A stretch of 64,000 nt of DNA from Epiperipatus broadwayi (GCA_028023455.1 JAQFVV010000064.1:2331825-2395824); one strand, 5' to 3'; positions 25,072 through 35,967 are shown, counted from the first letter of the stretch. Program-made: numbers and translations. Notes: generated by a model not told the origin, from the letters alone.

Positions 25072-25079
25072 TATAAATA
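25072..25079 (+). promoter_or_regulatory. LTR TATA box
   Basis: TATAAATA in the context GAGAGGGTATAAATAAAAGGG, with CATTCAGATTT about 30 bases downstream as a plausible initiator. The 3' LTR has the same box at 32965-32972. Confidence 0.6.
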
Positions 25080-25097
25080 AAAGGGAGAACAAAAGAT

Positions 25098-25262
25098 CAG
25101 GCATTCAGATTTTCCTTTTTGAAAAAGATCAGTCAATCAGAGTTTCCTTTTGGAACAAGCATTCAGATTTTCCTTTTTGGAAAAGAGCAGTCATTCAGAT
25201 TTTCCTTTTGGGAAAAGATCAGTCATTCAGATTTTCCTTTTGGAAAAGATTATTCATTCAGA
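25098..25262 (+). repeat. Tandem ~29-bp repeats downstream of the LTR promoter
   Basis: Five imperfect units of CATTCAGATTTTCCTTTTGG-like sequence separated by AAAAGA(T/G)CAGT. They begin at the inferred transcription start. The copy in the other LTR (about 32990-33152) has the same number of units with one-base differences. Confidence 0.85.
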
Positions 25263-25372
25263 GTATTCTTGCGGGCTGTCAGATTGCTCCGTGGAGAACT
25301 TTAGAAATTTTGCTGTTGCCTGTTGTGATTTTATTATATGAATTCGATGGAGTCTACCATGCTTGGCTAGGC

Positions 25373-25378
25373 AAATAA
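25373..25378 (+). terminator. LTR polyadenylation signal
   Basis: AATAAA within GGCAAATAAATAACTTTG, ~300 bases after the TATA box. This spacing fits an LTR R region. Confidence 0.5.
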
Positions 25379-26589
25379 ATAACTTTGTCTACCGCCGAGG
25401 GTTCCTCAATACCAGAAAAATGCCGTAGTATTTACTCAATCGTCATCTGAACTCTGTGCCGTGTCTGGAGGACTTTTTGTGAAACCATGCTACCGATTTC
25501 CACTTTCCTTGTCCGGACAAACACATCTCATCAGACGGATCAAGCTACGCCCGTCGATGGAACATGACCAAGGAATAAGGACGGTAATCATATCTCTCCT
25601 CATGAACTATTTATTATGCTACCCTTTTTGTCCATACTTTTTATAATTGCTTTCTTGAATATTTATGAAATGTGTGCTTAATGATATTTATAATGTAACT
25701 ATTTTTATTAGACTAGTTAGATATATGTATATGTGATCATCTATCTAGATATTTAACCCCTTTTTCTTCGCTATTCTTCATTACTCCCATGTGTAAATAT
25801 TTTAATTCTATTGCGGTTAAGTTTATTAGTTAATTGTTCATATAAAAATCCCTTTCCAGTTTTATTCATACTTGTAAAATTTAGTACGAGTAAGTTTCCT
25901 TTTTTTTTTGTTTGCCAACTTGATCTCCTCGATAACGCTTCTTTTGTCCGCCATTAGCTTCTTACGTATGTCAGATTTAGCGATATACATCTTAAATGAT
26001 TTTAAACTCTGTTTTAGTGCAAAGCAATTAGAAACTGCTTTGCGAAAGATTTTTATTATTGCACTTTATCGAGCAGATTCGAGTTGACAATGTTTAATAA
26101 AACTGGGAAGGAAAGATTTAGACCGCAAGCATATTAATCGGGTTTTCATTGTCTCATTAGTTATTCATAAATTTCGGGGAATAGCGAAGGCCATTAAATT
26201 ATTAATAATATTTCAAATGTCATTTATTAAAGATATTTATTTAACTAAAAAGCTTGAGTTTGCTAGTTATCTTTCAATGCTTTGTTTTACTTTTAAATGA
26301 TCCAGGCACGCAGAACACATATTTCTAAGTATTTTTGCACATTTAACTATTTAAGCTCCGTAGGTGGTTCTGTCCATGTCTCCCGCTGATGCTAAGCTCG
26401 TGGCTCGGGAAGAAAATATCTATGCGTGTCTCAGATAGTGTTGTTCGGTTCATGATAGCTTCGAGACTAGACGAATAGGGCAGAGGTCATAGTATTCTTG
26501 GTTTAATATCTCGCATATGGGTGGCCTCGAGGTACTTTTGCCTAGTATTCGAACTGGGTTAAATCAACATACATCATCTGACTGTCACA

Positions 26590-27661
26590 GTAGATTTTTT
26601 TTTTCCGCATTCTGGCGTCCATCGTGTGGCTATTCGAAATTTTCCACACCCTGTAGGCAGCGTTTATGTTTTAAATAATAGTATATATGTAGAATTTTTT
26701 TTGTCCTCGGATTTGTACGCATATATATAGTGATTGTTTTAGATAACACGAATAATTGTTAGTTATACGTGAATTTTTTGCTTCAAGTTGTCACAGTGGG
26801 ACGAATGCCATTTTTAAAAAAAAAAAAAAAAAATTTTTAGTACCCTGAGAAGTTTGTTTTGGTCTAATATATTTATATAAAAAAAAAAATAATATATATA
26901 ATTTTTTCTGAGTCTTGTTGCCTAATGTGAGCAAATGTCATTTTTTAAAATTAATTAAAAAGTTAAAGGTGTCATAAAGTAAAATTTTTTTTTCCGAGTT
27001 TGGTATGTATATGAAATGAATGTTTTACATTTAGAAAAGTTAACACTCCGTTAGTTTTTTTTTATATATAGTGAATATATATATTAATGAGAATAAATAT
27101 CAGAGTTATAGCAAGATTTTTTTTTCCGAATGAGTAGTTTTGTCGATGGCCAGTTGCCATATCGTTGTTTATCGTATAAAGTATATACCTTCGATGAGGC
27201 GGAAGTGTCAAATATATACCCACCCGCCCTCCCTTAAAATAGCTTTCGTACTTTATGTTACTTTAGTAATGCTTAAATCTGAGAAGTTTTAATATAAATA
27301 ATGTTTTTTTCAAAATATAACATTTTAGTTAAAGGTGCAAATAGATAATAGAATTATGTTTCCGTTGTACAAATTTTTGTAAAGATTAAAATTGATAACA
27401 TTCTTTCATTAATAGAAATTTTTTGTAAGATCAAAAAGTTTGATAAGTTCAAACTATAGTGTTTCACTTTCTCTGCATTAGTTTCCTTAATTAAATCAAT
27501 AATTTTAATCATGCAGAATTTTTTTTTTTTTCACTTTTAAATATTTTGAAATTACGTTCCGTGCAAACAATAGATATAAAATAAGTTTTGTTTCAATAAT
27601 AACAAACTTAATTGTCAACTTTATGAAAAGTAAATGCATATGTTCGTTAATAAATATATAT
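26590..27661. other. Leader of the LTR element, part 1
   Basis: Non-coding, with several runs of TTTTTTTTCCG-like sequence (26592, 26980, 27117). Just inside the LTR is TGGCGTCCATCGTGTGG, a weak primer-binding-site candidate. No ORF is supported. Confidence 0.4.
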
Positions 27662-29439
27662 TGTAACAAGGTGCGGACTGAGGAGAGCCAATGGTCCGCC
27701 AAAAGTTACAAGATAAATGGATATAGATATTACTAACACTATTAACTAATAAAGTTATTAATAATTGTAAATACTAATATTAAATGGTGGTGGGAATAAT
27801 TCAATATTAACAGTATGTTATTCGTATATTTATTTGTAGCTAGTTGTTATTTGTTTAATTTTAAAAGGGGGGAAAACTTCGTAAAACTCGTGCTTTATTG
27901 GAGTGTTTGTGGCATGCGAGTATATATATGTGCATGATTGATATATTTCAAGTAGATGGCCAGTTAAAGCAAAATGAGATCTTTCTAAAATACAAATGCA
28001 GGTTTTAGTACAATGGCGACTGCGATGACGTAGTCATAGTCTGGTTGGATGATGCAACCAGGGAATTTCGAGGAATGGAATCATGGAAAGGGACGTGAAA
28101 GAACGAGAAGAGAGGGGATATAAAAGGAAACAGCCAGGGGATATCCTTCTTCTTCCACGGGTCCAGAGAGCTAAAGAGAACAAAAAAAACCGTATCATGC
28201 ATCGAGTGGGGTAAAAACCCTTCACTTGACAGGTGATGAAGGCCTGCCCTACGATCCCGAAGGTGCTGCAAAGAAGATAGTTAAAGAACGCCGAATTCCG
28301 GTCATCGACGGCAAGGAACAATGATAGCTACGGGGAAAACTAACTATGAGATCGTCCAGTTTTAAAGCCATTGACATCGTAAAACATATGCCTTTGAAAT
28401 GCCTAAATTCCCGGGAATGTTAAGGTAACGTGAACTATATTATTTGCTTATTGATTTGCTATTAAAACACAATCCAAGTCTTAAACGGATTGCGTCATCC
28501 ATCAGAACTTTGAAATAAATTAAATTCTCTATATTTAAAACATGTTTCAATAAAACTTTCAAATTACAAAATCCAAGGAAGCAATTTAATAAAGGAACAT
28601 TAATAATATGTTATGTTGCCTATAAAGATCCAAAGAATAAAATGCTTAATCTGTACGTATGTGTGTGTATGCTTGACATTCTATGAAGCACGAGTTATGA
28701 ATAATGGCGGGTCAATTAAATAAATCCTAACCTTCTTATTTTATAATAAATTGTTTTAATGTTATGAATATCTGTGAATATTTTCTTTTTTTACTTTTTT
28801 ATTTATATTATTTTAATAAGATTCATAGTTATAGAGCTAAAGATTTCGTAATTAATATAAAACGTATACTCTACCTTGAACAACCGGTATGGAGGAATTT
28901 AGGGTAGGGTAGCGAGCGCACTCATCTGAAATTAAACGGGAATTCCCCTTTTGCGCAGAGAAAATCTAATCGATAAGATTGGATTTCTATAATCGTTTAT
29001 TTTTTTAGATAGACAGAAATTTGGTTATGTATATCCATCCACCTTCAGTTAAAAGAAAGTAGTGTCGGAATCCATAGTTCCCGTCCACGGTCTAATGACC
29101 ACCACCCCTGAGATGAGCTAGGCTAATTAACACCCCCCCCTTAAATTACAGGGAAAGGTAAAGCGATAGTAAATATCTATCGAGTCGCTATCGGGGTATA
29201 TTCTGCATCTATAGAGTCCCGCGGTGTAATTCTTATTTGTTCATCGTAAATAGGTTTGGCGCTTGGAAGCAAACACGCTATCCATAAATATGCCCGGGGA
29301 TCATGCAGATAGGGGAAAATTTATATATACAAGGTTAAATCTCAAGTTAACCATAGCCCTTTTATGAATTTACTAATACGACCCTTCAGCGGGCAAAGCG
29401 GTTCGTTATAATATATTAAAGATATATTTTGGTATAACA
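27662..29439 (+). repeat. Nested LTR-like block (family also at 13360)
   Basis: Starts TGTAACAAGGTGCGGAC after TATATAT and ends GGTATAACA before TATATG. The first 50 bases form a hairpin (TTGTAAC/GTTACAA and GCGGAC/GTCCGC). A TATA box, GGGATATAAAAGG, lies at 28119, TTAAGGTAACG near 28421, and CCCTGAGATGAGCT near 29107. All are in the same order as in the copy nested in the other LTR element. The minus-strand ORFs at 28005-28321 have no support. The right end could lie further on, near 30003, if the primer-site-like motifs mark it. Confidence 0.5.
28119..28126 (+). promoter_or_regulatory. TATA box of nested LTR-like block
   Basis: TATAAAAG in the context GAGAGGGGATATAAAAGGAAAC, closely like the TATA context of the surrounding element's own LTR. 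Confidence 0.45.
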
Positions 29440-29506
29440 TATATGTCAGCCCCCTTTAGTTAAGATTTTTTTTTCCATTTCGGATTATGCTATTGAATCA
29501 TTTATT

Positions 29507-29617
29507 GAGTAACCGTTAGGTGAAGACCCTTTGAGTAACCGTTAGGTGAAGCCCTTGTTTTTTAGGAACCATGTTTGGTGAAGACCCTTAGAGTAACCGT
29601 TTAGGTGAAGACCCCTT
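29507..29617 (+). repeat. Short tandem repeats in leader
   Basis: Four imperfect copies of GAGTAACCGTTAGGTGAAGA followed by CCCTT, period ~26-32 bases (starts ~29507, 29533, 29575, 29591). Just after it, TAGCCTGAAATAATAGG occurs twice (29644, 29711). Confidence 0.85.
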
Positions 29618-30007
29618 ACATTGTAGAGTTCTCGATTGCTGTGTAGCCTGAAATAATAGGTCTATGTCTGCAATCATTGTTTCCCTGTCATAGTTGCGAC
29701 CAGCGTTTACTAGCCTGAAATAATAGGAGTATGCGGTTGGCAATTTAACATCTTTCTAATAAATTCATGTACATGATAATAAAAGAAATATTTGTATAGG
29801 TATATCTGTTTATATATTTATATGTAGTCATATATATGCTTATTTAATGATGTACATATTCATATATATGGATGCATATGGTATACACTTCGTTATAGTT
29901 CGGTAAAACCCGTTTTTATATAAATGTTTTTTAAACAGTTTTGATTTCAATGCGTGATTCTGTAAAATTGCGTGATAATTGTTAATCTATTTCAGGTGTG
30001 ACCAAAA

Positions 30008-30179
30008 TGGTAGTTGGTTTCGATCCCAGGTTCATAATTCGGAGTGGCAGTTATCATGGGATTTTACTATTATTTTAATTGTTTTTTGTATTAATATTTT
30101 GTTTTGTTAATCGTACTTTAGGCTGGTTAAATTTTTTTTTCTGTCTTGACCAAAATGGTAGCGTGGTTTCGAACCCAGG
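30008..30179 (+). promoter_or_regulatory. Duplicated primer-binding-site-like motif (initiator Met tRNA)
   Basis: TGACCAAAATGGTAG followed by TTGGTTTCGATCCCAGG (motif at 30008-30030) recurs 148 bases later (30156-30179) as TGGTAGCGTGGTTTCGAACC. TGGTAG is complementary to the CUACCA 3' end, and GGTTTCGATCC to the T-arm, of animal initiator tRNA-Met; the bases between are shortened. A primer-binding site should directly follow an LTR, so these may mark the end of the nested LTR-like block rather than belong to the 24467 LTR. Confidence 0.4.
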
Positions 30180-30599
30180 TCAGACATGTTACCTTACTTA
30201 GTTGTTATACGTCTTAGACTTACTTAATATTGTCATTTAAAATACCATTTACTTATTCATGCAGAGATTTTTTTTGAAAGTGAAGTAAAAATTAAAATAA
30301 ATTGTAATCGCATTAAACTTTATAAACCTTATCAATGTGTGCTTGGATCATTATCCATTAATATGTATATTTGATATGGCCATTGTCTTGTCGACTGGTG
30401 CCCTTCTCAAATAAATTTGTTGGCAAGTGCAATCTCTCATATCGGATATCAAATAAACCAAACTATAGTAGATGATCAAAATAACAATGTATGCATAGTG
30501 AGCCAAAATAATTTTTAAACATGACTTACGTATATTTTGCTCACATATATTTTTATATATATACTTGTATTAATGTAAATGCATTTTTTAGTTGTTTCA

Positions 30600-30627
30600 G
30601 GTGTCAGAGAAAGCCAGGTCAAGCTGT
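30600..30627 (+). other. Possible small leader exon
   Basis: GTTGTTTCAG|GTGTCAGAGAAAGCCAGGTC ends at AGCT|GTAAGTGTG. Both splice sites are close to consensus, which suggests the gag mRNA leader is spliced. Inference only. Confidence 0.3.
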
Positions 30628-31020
30628 AAGTGTGTTATTTTAATTATATTGGGACAAAATAGCAGTGATATTTTAATGAAATATAACAATAAATAAAGTG
30701 AGGAGACTAATATGTAGTATAAATATTAAAGACAGACACAGCAGGATTTTATATATATATATTTTCATGTACAAACAGATACATATAGGCATAGGGTTAA
30801 GATAGGACCTCGTAAGGTAGGCAAAGTTAAATTTCTGAAAACATATAAATAAAACAGATAGTTGGAACTTAGAATAGTGACTTATTTTAGAAAAAAATAA
30901 TTTTTTTTTGTGTTAATAACTAGTATAAAAATATACTTATCCAGATTGTTTATTAAAAGACAAACACATTTTACAAACAAAGTGAATGTTATATAACAAA
31001 ATAGCCAATATTAGGCAAAA

Positions 31021-32115
31021 ATGGACCAACCGAAGAAAGTTGCAGATTATGACAGCGATGAGGAGGTAATGCTCAACCTTCCAAATACAGCAACATCGAC
31101 TCATAGTGACCAAGAAAACAATGTGAAAGATCTCATCACAGAAATGAGACAAGAAAACAAAATGATGATGAACATGTTAAAACAATTCATGAATATGACA
31201 TCACAAAGACTGGACCGTTTGGAGGAAAACATGGCGCTCCACCAACATACTATTGTAACAAAAGTATTGCCAGACGAGGATACTCACTTTAAATGGCAAC
31301 CCCAACAGAAGCAAGATGATACACAACTTAAATCATTGATAGATAATGAATTAGGAAAGGATATGCATGCCTTGGACATGTCAGTCAAGCATCAAATACA
31401 GGAGAGAGAAGAAAATGGACAGATGAAGGTGGATAAAGAGGAAATGAACATTCATCAACAGATAAATCCAATCCAGGCACAACAAGGCAACCAAATCCTT
31501 ACGCCAATAATAATTAATCCGGTAACATCTCCTGTGGCAAAATTCGTACATATACAATGTTTTAGAGGGGAACCAGGGGGAAACCCTAGACACCACCTAG
31601 ACAGTCTCAAAATGTTTTTTCAATTTCAGAATATGACAGAACAAGAAAAAGTGGTGATCTCCAGTCATCATTTAAAAGAGTCTGCCAGAGACTGGTGGAA
31701 CACTCTGTCTATACAACCACAAACATTTATGGAATATGAGAATGCAATGTTGTCAATGTATTGGAGTGCAGAGCGGCAGGAAGGTTTGATGTATTCCATA
31801 ATGCATGAAAGATACCCAGCTAACCATCAAGAGACTTATGCTCAGTTTTTTGTTAGGCAGGTAAATCGAATTAAAGCCCTAAGTGCATTCAATTATCCAG
31901 AAATGCAGATAGTAAGGATGATTAGGCACAACATGCCACCCTGGATAAGGAAAATATTAATAGGCACTCAAATGCAAGATATTCAAGGCACGATTCGGAT
32001 ACTAACTGACATTGACTATGGAAACTTAGAAGAAAACCAAAATGATAGGGTCATGAACCCGTCCAAAAGTACAAGGCAGTATATACCACCGGATCCTGGG
32101 AAATATAGGCATTAA
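31021..32115 (+). CDS. gag: Retrotransposon Gag, intact ORF
   Basis: 364 residues, start in good context (AAAAATGGACC). An acidic N-terminus (YDSDEEV) is followed by a predicted coiled coil (~residues 38-75, ITEMRQENKMMMNMLKQF..). A Gln/Lys-rich linker follows, then a capsid-like retrotransposon-gag core from ~178 to 310: IQCFRGEPGGNPRHHLDSL, the hallmark SARDWWNTL near 221, then FFVRQVNRIKALSAF and RMIRHNMPPWIRKIL. Gag forms the particle that packages element RNA. It ends KSTRQYIPPDPGKYRH with no CCHC zinc knuckle and no frameshift into protease or RT. It lies 241 bases before the 3' LTR. Its intact state agrees with the near-identical LTRs. Related broken copies lie at 15930, 41640 and 45349. 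Confidence 0.9.
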   Translation: MDQPKKVADYDSDEEVMLNLPNTATSTHSDQENNVKDLITEMRQENKMMMNMLKQFMNMTSQRLDRLEENMALHQHTIVTKVLPDEDTHFKWQPQQKQDDTQLKSLIDNELGKDMHALDMSVKHQIQEREENGQMKVDKEEMNIHQQINPIQAQQGNQILTPIIINPVTSPVAKFVHIQCFRGEPGGNPRHHLDSLKMFFQFQNMTEQEKVVISSHHLKESARDWWNTLSIQPQTFMEYENAMLSMYWSAERQEGLMYSIMHERYPANHQETYAQFFVRQVNRIKALSAFNYPEMQIVRMIRHNMPPWIRKILIGTQMQDIQGTIRILTDIDYGNLEENQNDRVMNPSKSTRQYIPPDPGKYRH

Positions 32116-32356
32116 AATAGATACATAACTTGTTAGATTAAAACAACACGGACTCGTTTTAAGATATAGCAGATTGAATTATGGATAAACTGTTAGTTAT
32201 TTAGTAAAAGAAAGAAAAACTGTTAGTCAGTAACAAGTTAAATTTTACACCAAATAAAGAGTAGGCTTGAACTCACCTGGCACAAATTCTTACCTCTGAC
32301 CTGAAGCAACAGCATTTTTTTTAAACATTTTTTTTTGCTCACTAACTATTGGGAAA

Positions 32357-34482
32357 TGAAGCAATGGATCTGAAGTCCAATCCATGCTTCACATCTTCCT
32401 ATAAACTTGATTAATATTGTAAACCTAAATTAAGTTTATAGGCCAATATCAGCAGGGTTTTGCATTACAGCTAAAATTAATTACGTTTATTAAATTTGTA
32501 TTTGCTTGTTCTTTTAAATAAATTCCATTGTAACATTAAATTGCTGTTAAAAATATTACTTGTGAAAACCGTTTAGTCAAACATATATATACGTCAAGCA
32601 TATATATATGAGTTAATGCAAAATTCTGCTGAAATAAAACGCTTATTGTATTAAAAGAAATAAGAATGTATTTTACTTTTAAATCTTGTTCAAATATTTA
32701 GTATGATTTGATTTTGAGATAAGCCCACCAACATTTTCTAAAAGAATGTATATTTTTAATTAGTTAAGCCCATTCAAGTCAAATTAAAGATGGCCTTCTC
32801 TTTCTTTTTTTTTAATTAATAAAATCCCAAAGTTTAAAGAAAGAAATTTAGAGTAAAAAAGTAAAAGTTATTTTTAGAAGGTGTTACTTTGAAACAAAGG
32901 AGCATGGGGAGGCTTATCAAGATCTCAGATCATACAAACAATAGAAGGTAGCTGACAGAGAGGGTATAAATAAAAGGGAGAACAAAAGATCAGGCATTCA
33001 GATTTTCCTTTTTGAAAAAGATCAGTCAATCAGAGTTTCCTTTTGGAACAAGTCATTCAGATTTTCCTTTTTGGAAAAGAGCAGTCATTCAGATTTTCCT
33101 TTTGGAAAAAGATCAGTCATTCAGATTTTCCTTTTGGAAAAGATTATTCATTCAGAGTATTCTTGCGGGCTGTCAGATTGCTCCGTGGAGAACTTTAGAA
33201 ATTTTGCTGTTGCCTGTTGTGATTTTATTATATGAATTCGATGGAGTCTACCATGCTTGGCTAGGCAAATAAATAACTTTGTCTACCGCCGAGGGTTCCT
33301 CAATACCAGAAAAATGCCGTAGTATTTACTCAATCGTCATCTGAACTCTGTGCCGTGTCTGGAGGACTTTTTGTGAAACCATGCTACCGATTTCCACTTT
33401 CCTTGTCCGGACAAACACATCTCATCAGACGGATCAAGCTACGCCCGTCGATGGAACATGACCAAGGAATAAGGACGGTAATCATATCTCTCCTCATGAA
33501 CTATTTATTATGCTACCCTTTTTGTCCATACTTTTTATAATTGCTTTCTTGAATATTTATGAAATGTGTGCTTAATGATATTTATAATGTAACTATTTTT
33601 ATTAGACTAGTTAGATATATGTATATGTGATCATCTATCTAGATATTTAACCCCTTTTCCTTCGCTATTCTTCATTACTCCCATGTGTAAATATTTTAAT
33701 TCTATTGCGGTTAAGTTTATTAGTTAATTGTTCATATAAAAATCCCTTTCCAGTTTTATTCATACTTGTAAAATTTAGTACGAGTAAGTTTCCTTTTTTT
33801 TTGTTTGCCAACTTGATCTCCTCGATAACGCTTCTTTTGTCCGCCATTAGCTTCTTACGTATGTCAGATTTAGCGATATACATCTTAAATGATTTTAAAC
33901 TCTGTTTTAGTGCAAAGCAATTAGAAACTGCTTTGCGAAAGATTTTTATTATTGCACTTTATCGAGCAGATTCGAGTTGACAATGTTTAATAAAACTGGG
34001 AAGGAAAGATTTAGACCGCAAGCATATTAATCGGGTTTTCATTGTCTCATTAGTTATTCATAAATTTCGGGGAATAGCGAAGGCCATTAAATTATTAATA
34101 ATATTTCAAATGTCATTTATTAAAGATATTTATTTAACTAAAAAGCTTGAGTTTGCTAGTTATCTTTCAATGCTTTGTTTTACTTTTAAATGATCCAGGC
34201 ACGCAGAACACATATTTCTAAGTATTTTTGCACATTTAACTATTTAAGCTCCATAGGTGGTTCTGTCCATGTCTCCCGCTGATGCTAAGCTCGTGGCTCG
34301 GGAAGAAAATATCTATGCGTGTCTCAGATAGTGTTGTTCGGTTCATGATAGCTTCGAGACTAGACGAATAGGGCAGAGGTCATAGTATTCTTGGTTTAAT
34401 ATCTCGCATATGGGTGGCCTCGAGGTACTTTTGCCTAGTATTCGAACTGGGTTAAATCAACATACATCATCTGACTGTCACA
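32357..34482 (+). repeat. 3' LTR
   Basis: 2126 bp, matching 24467-26589 from TGAAGCAATGG to CTGTCACA. Followed by ATATATATTTG. Confidence 0.95.
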
Positions 34483-34754
34483 ATATATATTTGTACAATT
34501 ACTTTAACTGGGTTTTTATCCTTTTATTAGATAAAAGAAATTATTCTATTGTGACATTTATTTACTATAATACTTAATAAAATAAACATTTGTTGCATAT
34601 ATATATATATGTGTGTGTATGTTTACTCTATAAACTGATAATGCATGCTCAACCATCTATTAGTTAATCTATTGTTCTAAATGAGTTTGATTTGGTAGTA
34701 TGAGTAAACAAAGGCTGCACTCAATTGGATGGTAAACTACCCTTACAATATATA

Positions 34755-34970
34755 TATATGTTAAAACGAAGATTTTCACGGGTTAAATATATAAAATACA
34801 TATTTTGCGGGTTCATCCGTGTTAAAAACTTTTAATATCAATTTACTGACATTTCGACTTGGTCACACTCTGTGGATGGCTTGTGTGACCAAGTCGAAAC
34901 GTCAGTAAATTGATATTAAAAGTTTTTAACACGGATGAACCCGCAAAATATGTATTTTATATATATATAT
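34755..34970. mobile_element. Palindromic (foldback/MITE-like) element, copy 2
   Basis: Arms 34795-34868 and 34883-34956 are almost perfect reverse complements (CATATTTTGCGGGTTCATCC and GGATGAACCCGCAAAATATG). (TA)n lies at both ends. Same family as 22755-22985 (~shared TTTTGYGGGTTCATCC block and a GTGTGACCAAGTCGAAAC centre). Non-coding. Confidence 0.85.
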
Positions 34971-35298
34971 ATTGTGTAGAATAATTAGAATATCTAAGCA
35001 TTGGTTTATTATTGCAATTAGTAATGAAACAATTCACAGTGTCTCAACCACTATCTATATAAAATCATGGACAACATATGAAAGTGGATTCATGTTTTCT
35101 TTACAATGTGAATAGTTTTAATAAGGGGATATTGCATTAATATAAACTACTACTTGAATGTTTACTGGTCCAAATTATACAATAATATTAGCATAGTATA
35201 ATTTGAATTTTATATGTGTTATAGATAAATAATTTTTTATTTATTCTATGAAGACTGCTGGTTGCAGTTTAATATATATATATATATATATATTGTAG

Positions 35299-35337
35299 TC
35301 ATGACAGTAAAAGAGATGAAGAAGAAATTGAAACATG
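35299..35337 (+). CDS. Predicted coding exon of the widely spread gene (exon B)
   Basis: 39 nt between a (TA)n-rich acceptor ending TTGTAG and the strong donor ATG|GTAAGTTTT. In the phase left by exon A (AG+T = Ser) it reads HDSKRDEEEIET and leaves TG, which the next exon completes to Cys. It is symmetric (phase 2-2), so skipping it would keep the frame. The highly charged sequence continues the polar character of exon A. The acceptor lacks a normal pyrimidine tract, the main weakness. Confidence 0.5.
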
Positions 35338-35786
35338 GTAAGTTTTATTGATGATAATGAGGACGTTATTTATTAATTTATTAAATTTTATATATAATAA
35401 TAAATATAAAATTTATTTTTTTATATGTACTTGAATCTGATAAAGTTATTTAGTGACCCTAACAAGTTACATTCAATTAATAACAGAGAACTTTGAATTA
35501 TTTAGGTTGTCTGATGATTAAAAATAACACTGAAATGAAAGTGTGTCATAACATATCCCTTTGGTAATTAAATACCAAAGATAAAAGTAAATCAGTCACA
35601 TATTACAAAATATAGAAAATATTGGGATAAAAGCTCTTTTCTGGTTATTATTCAAAGGTGGCATAGCAACAAACCTAGATTAGCTTCAAAAGAAATTGTA
35701 TATGATTTGCAAAAAAGTTAAAACATCATGAAATAAAAATAAGTAATTTCCTGCATCTCTACTCACCAATTTTAAGAATAAAGTAC
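35338..35786. other. No recognisable feature
   Basis: A/T-rich intron-like DNA. Confidence 0.4.
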
Positions 35787-35823
35787 TACTACTATTACCA
35801 CCACCACCAACAACAACAACCAC

Positions 35824-35861
<38 letters not shown>

Positions 35862-35890
35862 TAACAGCAACAACAACAACAACAATAATA

Positions 35891-35967
<77 letters not shown>

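Larger units (their letters stand above)
24467..26589 (+). repeat. 5' LTR
   Basis: 2123 bp, near-identical to 32357-34482. Differences seen include single-base indels in T or G runs and a few substitutions such as CTCCGTAGG against CTCCATAGG. It contains a promoter, internal tandem repeats and a polyadenylation signal. Short ORFs inside it (25119-25341, 25461-25646) recur identically in the other LTR and are not genes. Confidence 0.95.
24467..34482 (+). mobile_element. Young gag-only LTR retrotransposon with very long LTRs and leader
   Basis: 10.0 kb element with LTRs at 24467-26589 and 32357-34482, running from TGAAGCAATGG to CTGTCACA (TG..CA). By eye the LTRs differ at only about ten positions in 2.1 kb, so insertion was recent. 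ATAT flanks both ends. Plus orientation is supported by a TATA box, an AATAAA signal and the gag ORF at 31021-32115. The 5.8 kb interior has no protease, RT, RNase H or integrase. About 4.4 kb of non-coding leader, including a nested LTR-like block, precedes gag. This matches the idea of a non-autonomous gag-carrying element. One caution: a T-rich run just inside the 5' LTR would make a good polypurine tract if the element were read on the other strand. Confidence 0.85.

Noticed and set aside
25119-25646. ORFs inside the 5' LTR, repeated at 33012-33540
   Set aside because: They cover tandem repeats and LTR R/U5-like sequence. Both LTRs carry them because they are copies.
26590-26612. Minus orientation for the 24467-34482 element, from a T10 run that would be a polypurine tract on the other strand
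   Set aside because: The TATA box, AATAAA and the intact gag all point to the plus strand. T runs are common in this leader.
28005-28321. Minus-strand ORFs of 88 and 95 codons
   Set aside because: They overlap each other in different frames and lie over a TATA-containing LTR-like block on the plus strand.
29507-29617. CRISPR-like array
   Set aside because: Repeats are adjacent or irregularly spaced without unique spacers of constant length, and the DNA is eukaryotic.
34869-34905. Hammerhead ribozyme in the palindromic element at 34755
   Set aside because: CGAAACGTC and a possible stem II are present, but the CUGANGA core is replaced by CTGTGGATG and no stem III separates GAAAC from GTC.
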